Below, piece after piece: positions 16,797-25,984 of a DNA stretch of 56,145 bases. Position 1 is the stretch's first letter, and each line of letters opens with the position of its first letter. A model generated the notes under the pieces. It had not been told where the DNA came from. It saw only the letters and a program-made list of their open reading frames with translations, and searched no databases. The translations under genes and the position numbers were made by a program. This DNA comes from an uncultured Bacteroidales bacterium (GTDB lineage Bacteria; Bacteroidota; Bacteroidia; Bacteroidales; FEN-979), in assembly GCA_903845055.1 (NCBI GenBank), contig CAIMWF010000097.1, positions 1-56,145 of the forward strand, given 5' to 3'.

Positions 16797-18591
16797 ATGT
16801 TACAATAATTGGTACGGTTAAAGTAATGATGGTGCCCTTGCCGGGTTCCGAAAAAATATCAATCTTCCCGTCGAGCAGGCTTACCCGTTCACGCATGTTG
16901 TGAATCCCGTTGCCCCCCTCGTTGCCTGCGGTATCGGTTGAAAAACCCTTACCGTCATCGCGGATGACAAGTTTCAGGGAATCATCGAGGCGGGAAAGGT
17001 TTACCCGGACTTCCCGCGCCCCGGCATGCTTGACGATATTGCTCAGGGCCTCCTGCGTTAAACGGTAGATGTAGGTTTTGGTCTTTTTGTCGAGGTCATC
17101 ATAATCGCCCTTGGCATCGAAATGAATGCGAAGGCCGGTATGCTCTTCCGTTTCGGAAAAAAGATTACGGCACGCGATGGCAATCCCGAAGGCCTCAAGC
17201 ACCGACGGCATCAGGTTGTTGGAGATCCTGCGAACCTCGTCGATAATCTGGTCAAAATATTTTTTCAATTCCTGGATTGAGTTCCGGATATCTTTTCCAT
17301 CCTGGTACAACAGACTTTCAAGCCTTAACTTAATGGCAATGAGCAGTTGCCCGATTCCGTCGTGCAGTTCACGCGAAAGCCGCTGCCGTTCCATCTCCTC
17401 CCCGTCGATCACCGAGCGCATCCTGCCGTAACGTTCCTGCTGCAATTCCGTAGTCTTCTCCTTGATCTGACGGGCCATGATATTGAACGACCCGGTGAGG
17501 GCGCCCAGCTCATCGTGGGTGGTAACAGGAAGATCAAGGTTGTAATGGCCTTCACCAAGATTGATCGTGGCATCTCTCAGGCGGATCAGGGGTTTGGTGA
17601 TACGACGGGAAATGAACAGCACAAATGCAAAGAAAATCACAATGATAACGACGCTAAGCAGCAACACGCGCGTGCGGGTTTCGTAAACGGGAACCATGGC
17701 CTCCTGCTCGTCGATTTCGGCTAAAATGGCCCAGTTCAGACCGGCAACGGTTATCCTTCCATAGGAAGAAAGCACCGGGATGTTGCGGTAATCGTTTGTT
17801 GTGACCACCCCTTCGCCCCCCGACATGGCTTTCAGCGCCGGGGAGGTTCTGACGGTCGTGGTGAGAATCGAGGCTGACTGGAACCGTGAAGTTGACCGCA
17901 TGAGGAAATCCGGTCCGACAAGATAGGTTTCGCCGCTGAGGCCCAGTCCATTTAACGGGTTGTTATTCAGCATGATGGTGTTTATTTCGCCAATGGGAAC
18001 CGACAAGACAAGGAAGCCTGCCCGGGGTCCTTTTCCGCCTGGCGAACCGGGAATTGCGGCCCCGATCAGCTGGAAGGGTTTGCCCGAACTGCGATCGACC
18101 ATCATGTCGCAGATGACATATTGCTGCAATGCAAGACTGCTGCTAAGCAACGTGAACACCGAATCGGAGATGGGAAGGGGCTCCCCTGCGGAATCATGCC
18201 GGGTATCATGCCGTAGCGACCCGCTTACGACCTCGCCGTTGTTCCCAAAGAGGTGAAAAGCTGAAAAATGCTCTCCAAGGGAACCGAACTTCAAAGCTAT
18301 CCGCTTCTCCGTTTCCTTAACCGGCAATGGTTGACGATTGTTGAGTTTCAGGGCGGCCGTCACGACATCCTCCGTGGAGGCCAGGAATGAAATATCTCTT
18401 ACCCTGTCGGCATAAAACTGATCAATCTGGTTTTTTTTGACGATACGCAACGATGTCAGCTGATCAAACGTGCGGTTCATCAGCGCTTTCTTTGTACTGG
18501 AAAATGATACGGTACTGACGATCAGTATGGTCCCTATACCTAGTAAAACAAAATAGAGAATGAGTTTTTCGCTGAGCGAGGTATTCTTCAT
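16768..18591 (-). CDS. Sensor histidine kinase (HisKA_3 type)
   Basis: 607 residues. TM1 near 10-30, a large periplasmic cache-like sensory domain (about 35-305), TM2 near 309-330, a HAMP linker (SRRITKPLIRLRDATINLGEG), the HisKA_3 phospho-acceptor in RQRLSRELHDGIGQL with His near 410, and a C-terminal ATPase domain with VIRDDGKGF and GNGIHNMRERV. This is the NarX/DegS-like class that pairs with NarL-type regulators, as encoded next. The signal is probably a small extracellular molecule bound by the cache domain, but nothing identifies it. Confidence 0.92.
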   Translation of the reverse strand: MKNTSLSEKLILYFVLLGIGTILIVSTVSFSSTKKALMNRTFDQLTSLRIVKKNQIDQFYADRVRDISFLASTEDVVTAALKLNNRQPLPVKETEKRIALKFGSLGEHFSAFHLFGNNGEVVSGSLRHDTRHDSAGEPLPISDSVFTLLSSSLALQQYVICDMMVDRSSGKPFQLIGAAIPGSPGGKGPRAGFLVLSVPIGEINTIMLNNNPLNGLGLSGETYLVGPDFLMRSTSRFQSASILTTTVRTSPALKAMSGGEGVVTTNDYRNIPVLSSYGRITVAGLNWAILAEIDEQEAMVPVYETRTRVLLLSVVIIVIFFAFVLFISRRITKPLIRLRDATINLGEGHYNLDLPVTTHDELGALTGSFNIMARQIKEKTTELQQERYGRMRSVIDGEEMERQRLSRELHDGIGQLLIAIKLRLESLLYQDGKDIRNSIQELKKYFDQIIDEVRRISNNLMPSVLEAFGIAIACRNLFSETEEHTGLRIHFDAKGDYDDLDKKTKTYIYRLTQEALSNIVKHAGAREVRVNLSRLDDSLKLVIRDDGKGFSTDTAGNEGGNGIHNMRERVSLLDGKIDIFSEPGKGTIITLTVPIIVTYVKNQDFPR

Positions 18592-18601
18592 CGATTTTTA
18601 C

Positions 18602-18609
18602 TACTTTTG
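18602..18609 (+). promoter_or_regulatory. -7 promoter element (TACTTTTG) for the M1 peptidase
   Basis: TACTTTTG matches TAnnTTTG, 23 bases before the ATG at 18633. This spacing supports that ATG as a possible start. Confidence 0.55.
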
Positions 18610-18632
18610 AATCACCCGTCTATCCTCTTCGG

Positions 18633-21041
18633 ATGACCGGAACAAACATACTAAAAATAGCGTTTATGCAGGTGCAATTTATAAGAGAAACACGTAATAA
18701 ATTTCATATTCTCACGGTTTGTATAATGCTCATGCTGTTCTTTCCGCGTGCTGGGCTGGTTGCACAGGATAAAACAGTAACCTACTACGCTGATCCCTCT
18801 TCGGTACCCCCCGACCTCCCGGTTACGATCCATCATCTTACAGCCCATGTGAGTTTTAAACCCGGGCAGAACCTGGTGACGGGAGATGCCGATTTTACCA
18901 TAACACCCAACCGTTCCCGGGTTGATACCATTGTATTCCAGGCTCCCGATTTTTCCATTTCTTCTGTTACTTTAAACGGCAGAGAGGTCAGGCATCAGTT
19001 ATCCGGTGCGAAACTGCTGATCTTCCCGGGTCCGGGTGCGTTAAAACCAAAAGCCGGTGCAACATCTCTTATATCGCACATCGGCATCACGTATAGCTCC
19101 ACACCCTTGGCCGGAGCCATTTATTTCATCGGCTGGCGGCCGGAGGAGGCGGGGAAGCGAAAGGAGATCTGGGCCCATCGGCCCAATGGATGGCTGCCAT
19201 ACATGGAAGGAAGGATAACCGTGGACATGTATGTAACCTTCGACCGTCATTTCAGGGTATTTTCCAATGGCGAGCGGATCGATGTTAAGGACAACACCGA
19301 TGGTACCCGGACCTGGCATTATTCCATGAAAAAAAATCACCCGTTTTTCTCCACCTCGCTCGTTATAGGAGACTATAGCTACCAGTCCTCCCGGACGGCC
19401 CGCGGGGTCCCTCTTGAATTCTGGTATTACAGCGACATGGCCGACCGGGTTGCCACCACCTATAAGTACACGGCAAAAATGTTCGATTTCTACGAGAAGG
19501 AAATCGGTGTGAATTATCCCTACCCGGTTTACCGCGAAGCCCCGGTGATCGACTATATGTATGGTGCCATGGAGACCACCACCAGCACGGTCTTCGGGGA
19601 TTACATGCTCATTGATCCCCGGGCCTGGTGGCAGCGAAACTATGTCAATGTGAATGCCCATGAACTGGCTCACCAGTGGTTCGGCAACTACATTGCCCAT
19701 TTTGTCAACCGCGATGTATGGCTTACCGAAAGTTTTGCAACCTATTATGCGAAATTGTTTGAGAAAAGCATCTACGGTTATGAATACTACCAGAACCTTA
19801 GGAACGATGAGATGAACATGGTCTTCGATGCGGCGAAGAAGAACAGCTTTCCCGTCGGCAGCAGCAAAGGCGGTACGCAGAGGATCTACCAGAAGGGGTC
19901 GCTCGTGCTTGAAATGCTGCGCGATGTCATGGGTGACGAGGAATTCAGAAGGGCCATCACCATATATCTTAAAAAATTCGGGCTGAACTATGCCGAGACC
20001 AACGACTTCATGCGTTGTTGCTATGAAGCATCAGGACAGCCGCTTAACTGGTTTTTTGATGAATGGATACTGAGGGGCGGGGAACCTGTATACCGTGTAA
20101 GCGATTCTGTGACCACCGGTCCGGCCGGGAATCAGTCAACGGTATTCCGGGTTACCCAGGAACAGGAGACCAGTGAACTTAACGCCCTCTTCGCCATGCC
20201 TGTCGTTTTTAAGGTGGTTTATACCGATGGAACCTGCGACAGCCGCAAGGTTTGGATTGAAAAAAAATCGTCGGAGGTTGAAATTCCAAATCCACAGAAT
20301 AAACAGGTTGATTTTTTATTATTCGACCCCGGCCGCCGCATCCTGAAAAAGGTAACCTTTGACCGGACGCCCTTGCGATTATTATCACAGGCATTGAAAG
20401 CAACCGATATGATTGACCGTTATGACGCCTGGCTGGAACTTCGCGTTATTCCAGCGTCCGGGAAAATGGAATCGCTTATCACCTCTTTTCACCGCGAACC
20501 ATTCTGGCTGATCAAAGGAGAGATACTGGAACAACTCTCCACCGATCATTCACCCGAAGTTGTTGAGATATTCCGTGAAGCCCTGTGCGACAAGGATGCA
20601 AATGTTCGCAAGATGGCCCTGCGGAACCTGGTCCCGGTGCCCGACCTGCTACAGGGCACGGTGGAAGAGTTACTCACGGATTCAAGTTACCTGAATGTGG
20701 AACTGGCACTTGGATCGCTCTGCACCTCTTTCCCGCGGGATGCTGACCATTATCTTGATCTCACAAAGGGGATGGAGGGCTGGCGCGGAAAGAACATCAG
20801 GATGAAATGGCTGGAAATGGCCATCAGTAAAGGGAAACTTGAATTTCTACCGGAACTGGTTGAATATACCGGGCCAAAATATGAATTTGAAACACGGATG
20901 AATGCATTTTCACTTTTAAAGAAATTCAGAAATACCGACCCTGTTGCGCTGAAGAACGCCGGTGATGCATCCCGGCACTGGAACATCAAACTGAGCACGG
21001 TTGCAACAGAATATCTCAATGAGGTCAGGCCCGGAAGATGA
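18633..21041 (+). CDS. M1-family metallo-aminopeptidase with HEAT-like C-terminus
   Basis: 802-residue exported zinc peptidase. The zinc site HELAH is at 343-347 with the third ligand Glu366 in WLTESFATYY, exactly 18 residues on. YQKGSLVLEMLR carries the catalytic tyrosine region. The exopeptidase motif reads GAMET (about residue 310) instead of GAMEN. A signal peptide (ILTVCIMLMLFFPRAGLVAQ) follows a long basic n-region; an ATG at 18666 would shorten it. The last ~200 residues are helical and HEAT-like (EIFREALCDKDANVRKMALRNL). Likely periplasmic or surface peptide degradation. Confidence 0.9.
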   Translation: MTGTNILKIAFMQVQFIRETRNKFHILTVCIMLMLFFPRAGLVAQDKTVTYYADPSSVPPDLPVTIHHLTAHVSFKPGQNLVTGDADFTITPNRSRVDTIVFQAPDFSISSVTLNGREVRHQLSGAKLLIFPGPGALKPKAGATSLISHIGITYSSTPLAGAIYFIGWRPEEAGKRKEIWAHRPNGWLPYMEGRITVDMYVTFDRHFRVFSNGERIDVKDNTDGTRTWHYSMKKNHPFFSTSLVIGDYSYQSSRTARGVPLEFWYYSDMADRVATTYKYTAKMFDFYEKEIGVNYPYPVYREAPVIDYMYGAMETTTSTVFGDYMLIDPRAWWQRNYVNVNAHELAHQWFGNYIAHFVNRDVWLTESFATYYAKLFEKSIYGYEYYQNLRNDEMNMVFDAAKKNSFPVGSSKGGTQRIYQKGSLVLEMLRDVMGDEEFRRAITIYLKKFGLNYAETNDFMRCCYEASGQPLNWFFDEWILRGGEPVYRVSDSVTTGPAGNQSTVFRVTQEQETSELNALFAMPVVFKVVYTDGTCDSRKVWIEKKSSEVEIPNPQNKQVDFLLFDPGRRILKKVTFDRTPLRLLSQALKATDMIDRYDAWLELRVIPASGKMESLITSFHREPFWLIKGEILEQLSTDHSPEVVEIFREALCDKDANVRKMALRNLVPVPDLLQGTVEELLTDSSYLNVELALGSLCTSFPRDADHYLDLTKGMEGWRGKNIRMKWLEMAISKGKLEFLPELVEYTGPKYEFETRMNAFSLLKKFRNTDPVALKNAGDASRHWNIKLSTVATEYLNEVRPGR

Positions 21042-21140
21042 TAACCGGATGAACAATTCAGCTGGTTGAAATTCACTCAAAACCTCTAACTATCGTTCAT
21101 AAAACAATCCTTCTTCCCGGGGAAACTTCAAATTCAGACC

Positions 21141-22391
21141 ATGTGGTTTAACAGAAAAATTCTTACCCGCACCGTGGTGCTTGTCTCCTTTGTGAGCCTG
21201 TTCACCGATATAGCCAGTGAAATGCTTTACCCGGTCATGCCTGTTTATCTCAGGTCGATTGGTTTCTCGGTTTTACTGATCGGTATTCTCGAGGGGGTTG
21301 CCGAGGCGACCGCCGGGCTGAGCAAGGGCTATTTCGGCCAGTTGTCGGATGTGATGCAGAAACGTGTTCCGTTTGTGAGGGCAGGTTACATCATGGCTGC
21401 AGTTTCCAAACCCCTGATGGCCATTTTCATCAATCCGGTCTGGATCTTTTTCGTAAGGACGCTGGACCGGTTTGGCAAAGGTGTGCGGACCAGTGCCCGT
21501 GATGCCATGCTGAGCGATGAAACTACCCCGGAACACAAGGGAAAGGTATTCGGGTTTCATCGTTCCATGGATACCGTGGGCGCAGCCATCGGTCCCGTGC
21601 TTGCATTGATTTTCCTGTGGAGGTACCCCGGCCAGTACAGGTGGATGTTTTTCCTCGCCTTTTTTCCGGGAATGTTCGCCATCGCACTGACCTTTCTGCT
21701 CAGGGATAAAAAAGCAACCCGTTCCGTTGACAATGACAAACAAAAGAACCCCGACCATCCCGTTTCCCGATCAGGCCATCGCGTAGGACCCCCGACTTCA
21801 CCCGGTTTCTTTTCATATTTCAGGTACTGGTCAAAGGCAACACCGGGCTATCGTTACCTCGTAGCCGGTTTGCTTGCGTTCACCCTGTTTAACAGTTCTG
21901 ATGCCTTCCTGCTCCTGGCCCTGAAGGAGCGGCACCTTTCAGATACCATGATGATCGGGGTATATATCTTTTACAACCTTGTTTATGCCCTGTCATCCTA
22001 TCCCATCGGAGCACTGGCGGATAAAATCGGTTTGAAAACCATGCTGATCGCCGGGCTGGTCATGTTTGCCATTGTCTACACCTGTATCGGGTTTATCACA
22101 TCCCTCTTATTTGCCGGGATCCTGTTCTTTATATACGGGCTGTATGCGGCCTGTACCGAGGGAATTTCAAAGGCCCTGATTTCAAACATGGCTTCCAGGC
22201 CGGAAACGGCCACTGCCATCGGTTTTTTCAACAGTGCGGCCAGCATGTTGGCCCTGCTTTCAAGCACCCTTGCCGGGGTGCTGTGGTATACAATCGGATC
22301 AAAAGGGATGTTCATCGTTTCGGGGGCCGGGGTTTTCATTGTGGCGTGCTACCTGGTCTTTGTGTTCAGGTTGAAGGGCACCCCTCCCTGA
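21141..22391 (+). CDS. Major facilitator superfamily transporter
   Basis: 416 residues with about twelve hydrophobic helices and the central cytoplasmic loop expected for MFS (rich in charged residues around RDKKATRSVDNDKQKN). The N-terminal part (SLFTDIASEMLYPVMPVYL, then GILEGVAEATAGLSKG) and the loop DRFGKGVRTSARDAML resemble a subgroup annotated only as MFS transporter. The substrate is unknown. It stands 99 bases after the peptidase gene; no promoter element was recognised. Confidence 0.85.
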   Translation: MWFNRKILTRTVVLVSFVSLFTDIASEMLYPVMPVYLRSIGFSVLLIGILEGVAEATAGLSKGYFGQLSDVMQKRVPFVRAGYIMAAVSKPLMAIFINPVWIFFVRTLDRFGKGVRTSARDAMLSDETTPEHKGKVFGFHRSMDTVGAAIGPVLALIFLWRYPGQYRWMFFLAFFPGMFAIALTFLLRDKKATRSVDNDKQKNPDHPVSRSGHRVGPPTSPGFFSYFRYWSKATPGYRYLVAGLLAFTLFNSSDAFLLLALKERHLSDTMMIGVYIFYNLVYALSSYPIGALADKIGLKTMLIAGLVMFAIVYTCIGFITSLLFAGILFFIYGLYAACTEGISKALISNMASRPETATAIGFFNSAASMLALLSSTLAGVLWYTIGSKGMFIVSGAGVFIVACYLVFVFRLKGTPP

Positions 22392-22468
22392 ATGGCTCCC
22401 CCTTCCTTTGCCGGGGCCGGGTTTTTTGTTTTTTTTATTCAACCCTTGGTTGTTTAAAATAAAAGGAA

Positions 22469-22476
22469 TATCTTTG
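22469..22476 (+). promoter_or_regulatory. Promoter of rpmB: -7 TATCTTTG with -33 TTG
   Basis: TATCTTTG matches TAnnTTTG. A TTG at 22446-22448 lies 20 bases upstream, the expected distance to a -33 element. The start codon of rpmB is 37 bases downstream. Confidence 0.75.
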
Positions 22477-22513
22477 CACTCCATTTTGAAATACCACTTT
22501 AACAATATAAGTC

Positions 22514-22753
22514 ATGGCAAGGATTTGTGAAATCACGGGAAAGATTGCAATCAAGGGGCATAAAGTCTCCCATTCCAATAAGAAATCAAAACGTTGGTTC
22601 AGCCCCAACATTCAGAAAAAGACCTTTTTCGTTGAAGAGGAAAACCGTGATATCACGCTGAGAGTATCGGCCGAAGGATTACGTCATATGAGTAAAAAAG
22701 GTGTTTATACCTGCATCAAGGAAGCAAGGGAAAAAGGATACCTTACCAAATAA
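22514..22753 (+). CDS. rpmB: 50S ribosomal protein L28
   Basis: 79-residue L28 of the large ribosomal subunit. The family pattern is clear: ARICEITGKIAIKGHKVSHSN, NKKSKRWFSPNIQKK, and the basic helical end. In many Bacteroidetes rpmB is followed by rpmG and a DUF4295 gene; here a strong terminator follows at once, so rpmB stands alone with its own promoter. Confidence 0.97.
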   Translation: MARICEITGKIAIKGHKVSHSNKKSKRWFSPNIQKKTFFVEEENRDITLRVSAEGLRHMSKKGVYTCIKEAREKGYLTK

Positions 22754-22775
22754 TACTTTTTTTCATGGGTGAAAG

Positions 22776-22806
22776 ATGCTGTTACACCGTAACAGCATTT
22801 TTTTTG
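22776..22806 (+). terminator. Rho-independent terminator of rpmB
   Basis: A perfect ten-base-pair stem, ATGCTGTTAC with GTAACAGCAT around a three-base ACC loop, followed by a run of T. It starts 23 bases after the rpmB stop. Confidence 0.95.
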
Positions 22807-22873
22807 CCTCCGTTCCAAAGAAATAAACAGCAGGATAAACCGTTATATAAAGTTCAAGAACTTTTCTGCCAGA

Positions 22874-23533
22874 ATGAAACACATCCTGACCTCCTTATTT
22901 CTTTTGTTTGCACTTCCCGTTCTCCTTCACGCACAGCAGGTCAGGGATACCGAAGATAACAGCAAACTTGTCCAGTTTTCGGGGATGACCATAACAGCCG
23001 ACAGCCTCAACCCGGTACCCTATACTAAAATTGTCGATGTTGGCAGTCACCGCGGTACCACCAGCGATGTTAACGGCTACTTCTCCTTTGTGGCCCACAG
23101 GAAAGATACGGTCGTATTCAATGCGCTCGGGTTTAAACCAGCCTCCTTCATCATTCCGGATACCATTACCAAACAGAGGTATTCATTGATCCAGCTGATG
23201 ACAGCCGATACATTGACCCTGTCTGCGGCATTTATTTTCCCATGGCCTACCCTCGAAGATTTCAAACGGGCTTTCGTCGAGATCAAAATCCCTGATGATG
23301 ACCTCGAGATAGCACGGAAAAACCTCGTTGCTTCCGACATCCGGATGCGGGCCGAAAATTATCCCATGGATGCCAACATGAATTACCGCAACTTTATCGA
23401 CAACCAGACAAGCAAACTGTACTATTTCGGCCAGCAGCAACCATTCAACATTTTCAACCCGTTTGCCTGGGCCCAGTTCATCAAGGCCTGGAAAGAGGGG
23501 AAGTTTAAGTCGCAGGAGGAACGTTTAAAATAA
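22874..23533 (+). CDS. Periplasmic protein with carboxypeptidase-regulatory-like domain
   Basis: 219 residues with a signal peptide (KHILTSLFLLFALPVLLHAQ). After it comes a CarboxypepD_reg-like beta domain (TADSLNPVPYTKIVDVGSHR, TSDVNGYFSFVAHRKDTVVF, FNALGFKPASF), the same fold as the N-terminal extension of many TonB receptors. The C-terminal ~90 residues are polar and unfamiliar (AENYPMDANMNYRNFIDNQ). No barrel or catalytic motif. It ends seven bases before the TonB receptor gene, so the two are likely co-expressed and may interact. Confidence 0.75.
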   Translation: MKHILTSLFLLFALPVLLHAQQVRDTEDNSKLVQFSGMTITADSLNPVPYTKIVDVGSHRGTTSDVNGYFSFVAHRKDTVVFNALGFKPASFIIPDTITKQRYSLIQLMTADTLTLSAAFIFPWPTLEDFKRAFVEIKIPDDDLEIARKNLVASDIRMRAENYPMDANMNYRNFIDNQTSKLYYFGQQQPFNIFNPFAWAQFIKAWKEGKFKSQEERLK

Positions 23534-23539
23534 CCTCTA

Positions 23540-25972
23540 TTGAGAACTCTGCTCTATATCCCATTATTCCTCCTCAGCTTATTCGGTACGGCTGTCCTGG
23601 CACAGGATGAAACGGCCACCCTTACGGGCGCCGTCACCCTGAGCGGGTCGGCAAACACCCAGCAGTTCGTCAATATCGCTATCAAAGGCACCAGCATTGG
23701 GGCTACCACCGGGAAGGATGGCAGGTATACCTTCACGGTACCGGCAAAAAAAATGCTGGTCGTCCTGTTTTCGTTTGTCGGTTTTGAAACCGATTCCGTT
23801 ACGGTTTCCCTGAACCCGGGTGAACACCGCGTCGTTAACAGGAGCCTGAAGGCTGTTTCGACACAGTTGGAATCGATCGAAGTAAAAGACCAGCAAATTC
23901 GCACGAACAGCTTCAGCCGGCTTGATCCAAAGGCACTTTCCTTCATCCCCACCATTAATGCCAGTGTGGAGGATCTGATCAAAACCTTGCCAGGGGTTTC
24001 GTCGCACAACGAACTCAGTTCGCAGTATTCTGTTCGTGGAGGAAGTTATGATGAAAATCTTGTGTTTGTCAACGATATCGAAATTTATCGTCCCTTCCTG
24101 GTGCGTTCAGGCCAGCAGGAAGGCCAGAGTTTCCTGAACCCCGACCTGGTTTCGGGCATCTCTTTTTCATCCGGGGGGTTCGACGCAAAATACGGGGATA
24201 AAATGTCATCGGTACTCGATATCAAGTACAAAAAACCAACCGAATTTGCCGGTTCATTCGATGTCAGCCTGCTGGGAGCCTCGGCACACGTGGAAGGAAC
24301 CATTTCAAGAAAATTTTCCTACCTGCTCGGAACCAGGTATAAATCGAACACCTATCTTCTCAACGGGCTGGATACGAAAGGAAATTACAAACCACGCTAT
24401 TTTGACCTGCAGGGAGTGCTGAACTACGAGGTCAGCAAACAGTGGGAGGTTTCATTTCTCGGGACCTATGTCAACAATTCGTACAAGCTTGTCCCACAGA
24501 CCCGCGAGACCAGTTTCGGAACGATTGACCAGGCATACAGGCTGATGGTCTATTTCGACGGACAGGAGGATGACCGTTACCAGAACTGGCTTTCGGCACT
24601 GACCCTGACCTTCAAACCAACCGCGAATGTGCGGTTGAAGCTTATCACATCCGGCTACCAGACCCATGAAGCTGAAACCTATGACATTTCAGGTGAATAC
24701 TGGCTCGGGAAGCTCGAGATTTTCCAGGGCACAACCCAGGGCCAGGTTCCCGAAACCATGGGGGTCGGGGCCTACCTTCAGCATGCCAGGAATTATCTTG
24801 ATGGAACGGTCTTTAATATCGAACACCGCGGTTCGTGGGAGAAGAACAAAAGCAACATGACCTGGGGCGTCAAATACCAGCATGATTATTTTCAGAATAC
24901 GGTCAACGAATGGGAATTGCAGGATTCGGCCGGGTATTCGCTCCCGCGGCCCCACGATACCATCGGGTCGCAGCACCCTCCTCGGACCGATATAGCACTG
25001 ACAAATGTGATCAGCAGCAGCAATACCGTCAATACAAACCGGTATACGGCCTTTATCCAGGATACCTGGACCTTTAAAAACCTGTCGAACGATATCTCCC
25101 TGACGGCCGGATTGCGCAGCATGTATTATGATTACAATGGCATGATCACGGTTGATCCGCGGATGAATATTTCGTTCAAGCCCCACTGGAAGCATGAAAT
25201 GGTGCTGCGGTTTTCGGCTGGGATCTATTCCCAGCCACCGACATTCCGTGAAATGACCGATCTGAACGGGAACATCGTAACCGGTCTTAAATCGCAGCGG
25301 GCCATACACCTGGTGGCGGCCGGAGATTATTATTTTCATGCATGGGGACGCCCGTTTAAATTCGTCACCGAAGTTTATTACAAGAATATCAGGAACCTGA
25401 TCCCCTACGAGCTGGATAACATGAAGATCAGGTATTACGGCACCAACCAGGCCCATGGCTATGCCACCGGGATCGATTTCAGGGTGAACGGCGAATTTGT
25501 GAAAGGAGCCGAATCGTGGGCGAGCCTCTCCTTTATGAAGACAGCGGAATATTTCCAGGGTTCATGGATCCCCAGGCCCACCGACCAGCGTGTAAGTCTT
25601 TCCATCTTTTTCCAGGACTACATCCCAGGCTTCCCGACCTGGAAAATGAATCTGACCCTTGTTTATGGTACAGGCCTGCCCTTCGGCCCACCGAATTCAC
25701 CAAGGAAGGACCAGACCTGGAGGATCCCGCCCTACCGCCGTGTGGACATCGGCATGTCGAAACAACTGATCGGCCCGCGGACCAGGTTTTCGGCCAAAAA
25801 CCCGCTCAGGGTCTTCAACAATGTGTGGATAAACCTCGAAGTGTTCAACCTGCTGCAGATCACAAACACGATCTCATACCAGTGGATATCCGATTTTACC
25901 GGGAAGGAATACCCGGTTCCGAATTATCTCACCCCAAGAACGTTCAACCTTAAACTGATCGCAAGTTTCTAG
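23540..25972 (+). CDS. TonB-dependent outer-membrane receptor
   Basis: 810 residues starting at a TTG (RTLLYIPLFLLSLFGTAVLAQ signal peptide). A CarboxypepD_reg-like domain (SANTQQFVNIAIKGTSIGAT to NRSLKA) is followed by the plug (DLIKTLPGVSSHNELSSQYSVRGGSYDENL) and a long barrel ending in an aromatic strand (TFNLKLIASF). The layout is that of a non-SusC Bacteroidetes receptor. No SusD partner is nearby, so a siderophore, cofactor or peptide substrate is as likely as a glycan. It converges on the DUF4340 gene, 12 bases away. Confidence 0.9.
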   Translation: MRTLLYIPLFLLSLFGTAVLAQDETATLTGAVTLSGSANTQQFVNIAIKGTSIGATTGKDGRYTFTVPAKKMLVVLFSFVGFETDSVTVSLNPGEHRVVNRSLKAVSTQLESIEVKDQQIRTNSFSRLDPKALSFIPTINASVEDLIKTLPGVSSHNELSSQYSVRGGSYDENLVFVNDIEIYRPFLVRSGQQEGQSFLNPDLVSGISFSSGGFDAKYGDKMSSVLDIKYKKPTEFAGSFDVSLLGASAHVEGTISRKFSYLLGTRYKSNTYLLNGLDTKGNYKPRYFDLQGVLNYEVSKQWEVSFLGTYVNNSYKLVPQTRETSFGTIDQAYRLMVYFDGQEDDRYQNWLSALTLTFKPTANVRLKLITSGYQTHEAETYDISGEYWLGKLEIFQGTTQGQVPETMGVGAYLQHARNYLDGTVFNIEHRGSWEKNKSNMTWGVKYQHDYFQNTVNEWELQDSAGYSLPRPHDTIGSQHPPRTDIALTNVISSSNTVNTNRYTAFIQDTWTFKNLSNDISLTAGLRSMYYDYNGMITVDPRMNISFKPHWKHEMVLRFSAGIYSQPPTFREMTDLNGNIVTGLKSQRAIHLVAAGDYYFHAWGRPFKFVTEVYYKNIRNLIPYELDNMKIRYYGTNQAHGYATGIDFRVNGEFVKGAESWASLSFMKTAEYFQGSWIPRPTDQRVSLSIFFQDYIPGFPTWKMNLTLVYGTGLPFGPPNSPRKDQTWRIPPYRRVDIGMSKQLIGPRTRFSAKNPLRVFNNVWINLEVFNLLQITNTISYQWISDFTGKEYPVPNYLTPRTFNLKLIASF

Positions 25973-25984
25973 CGTCAGCCGTTA

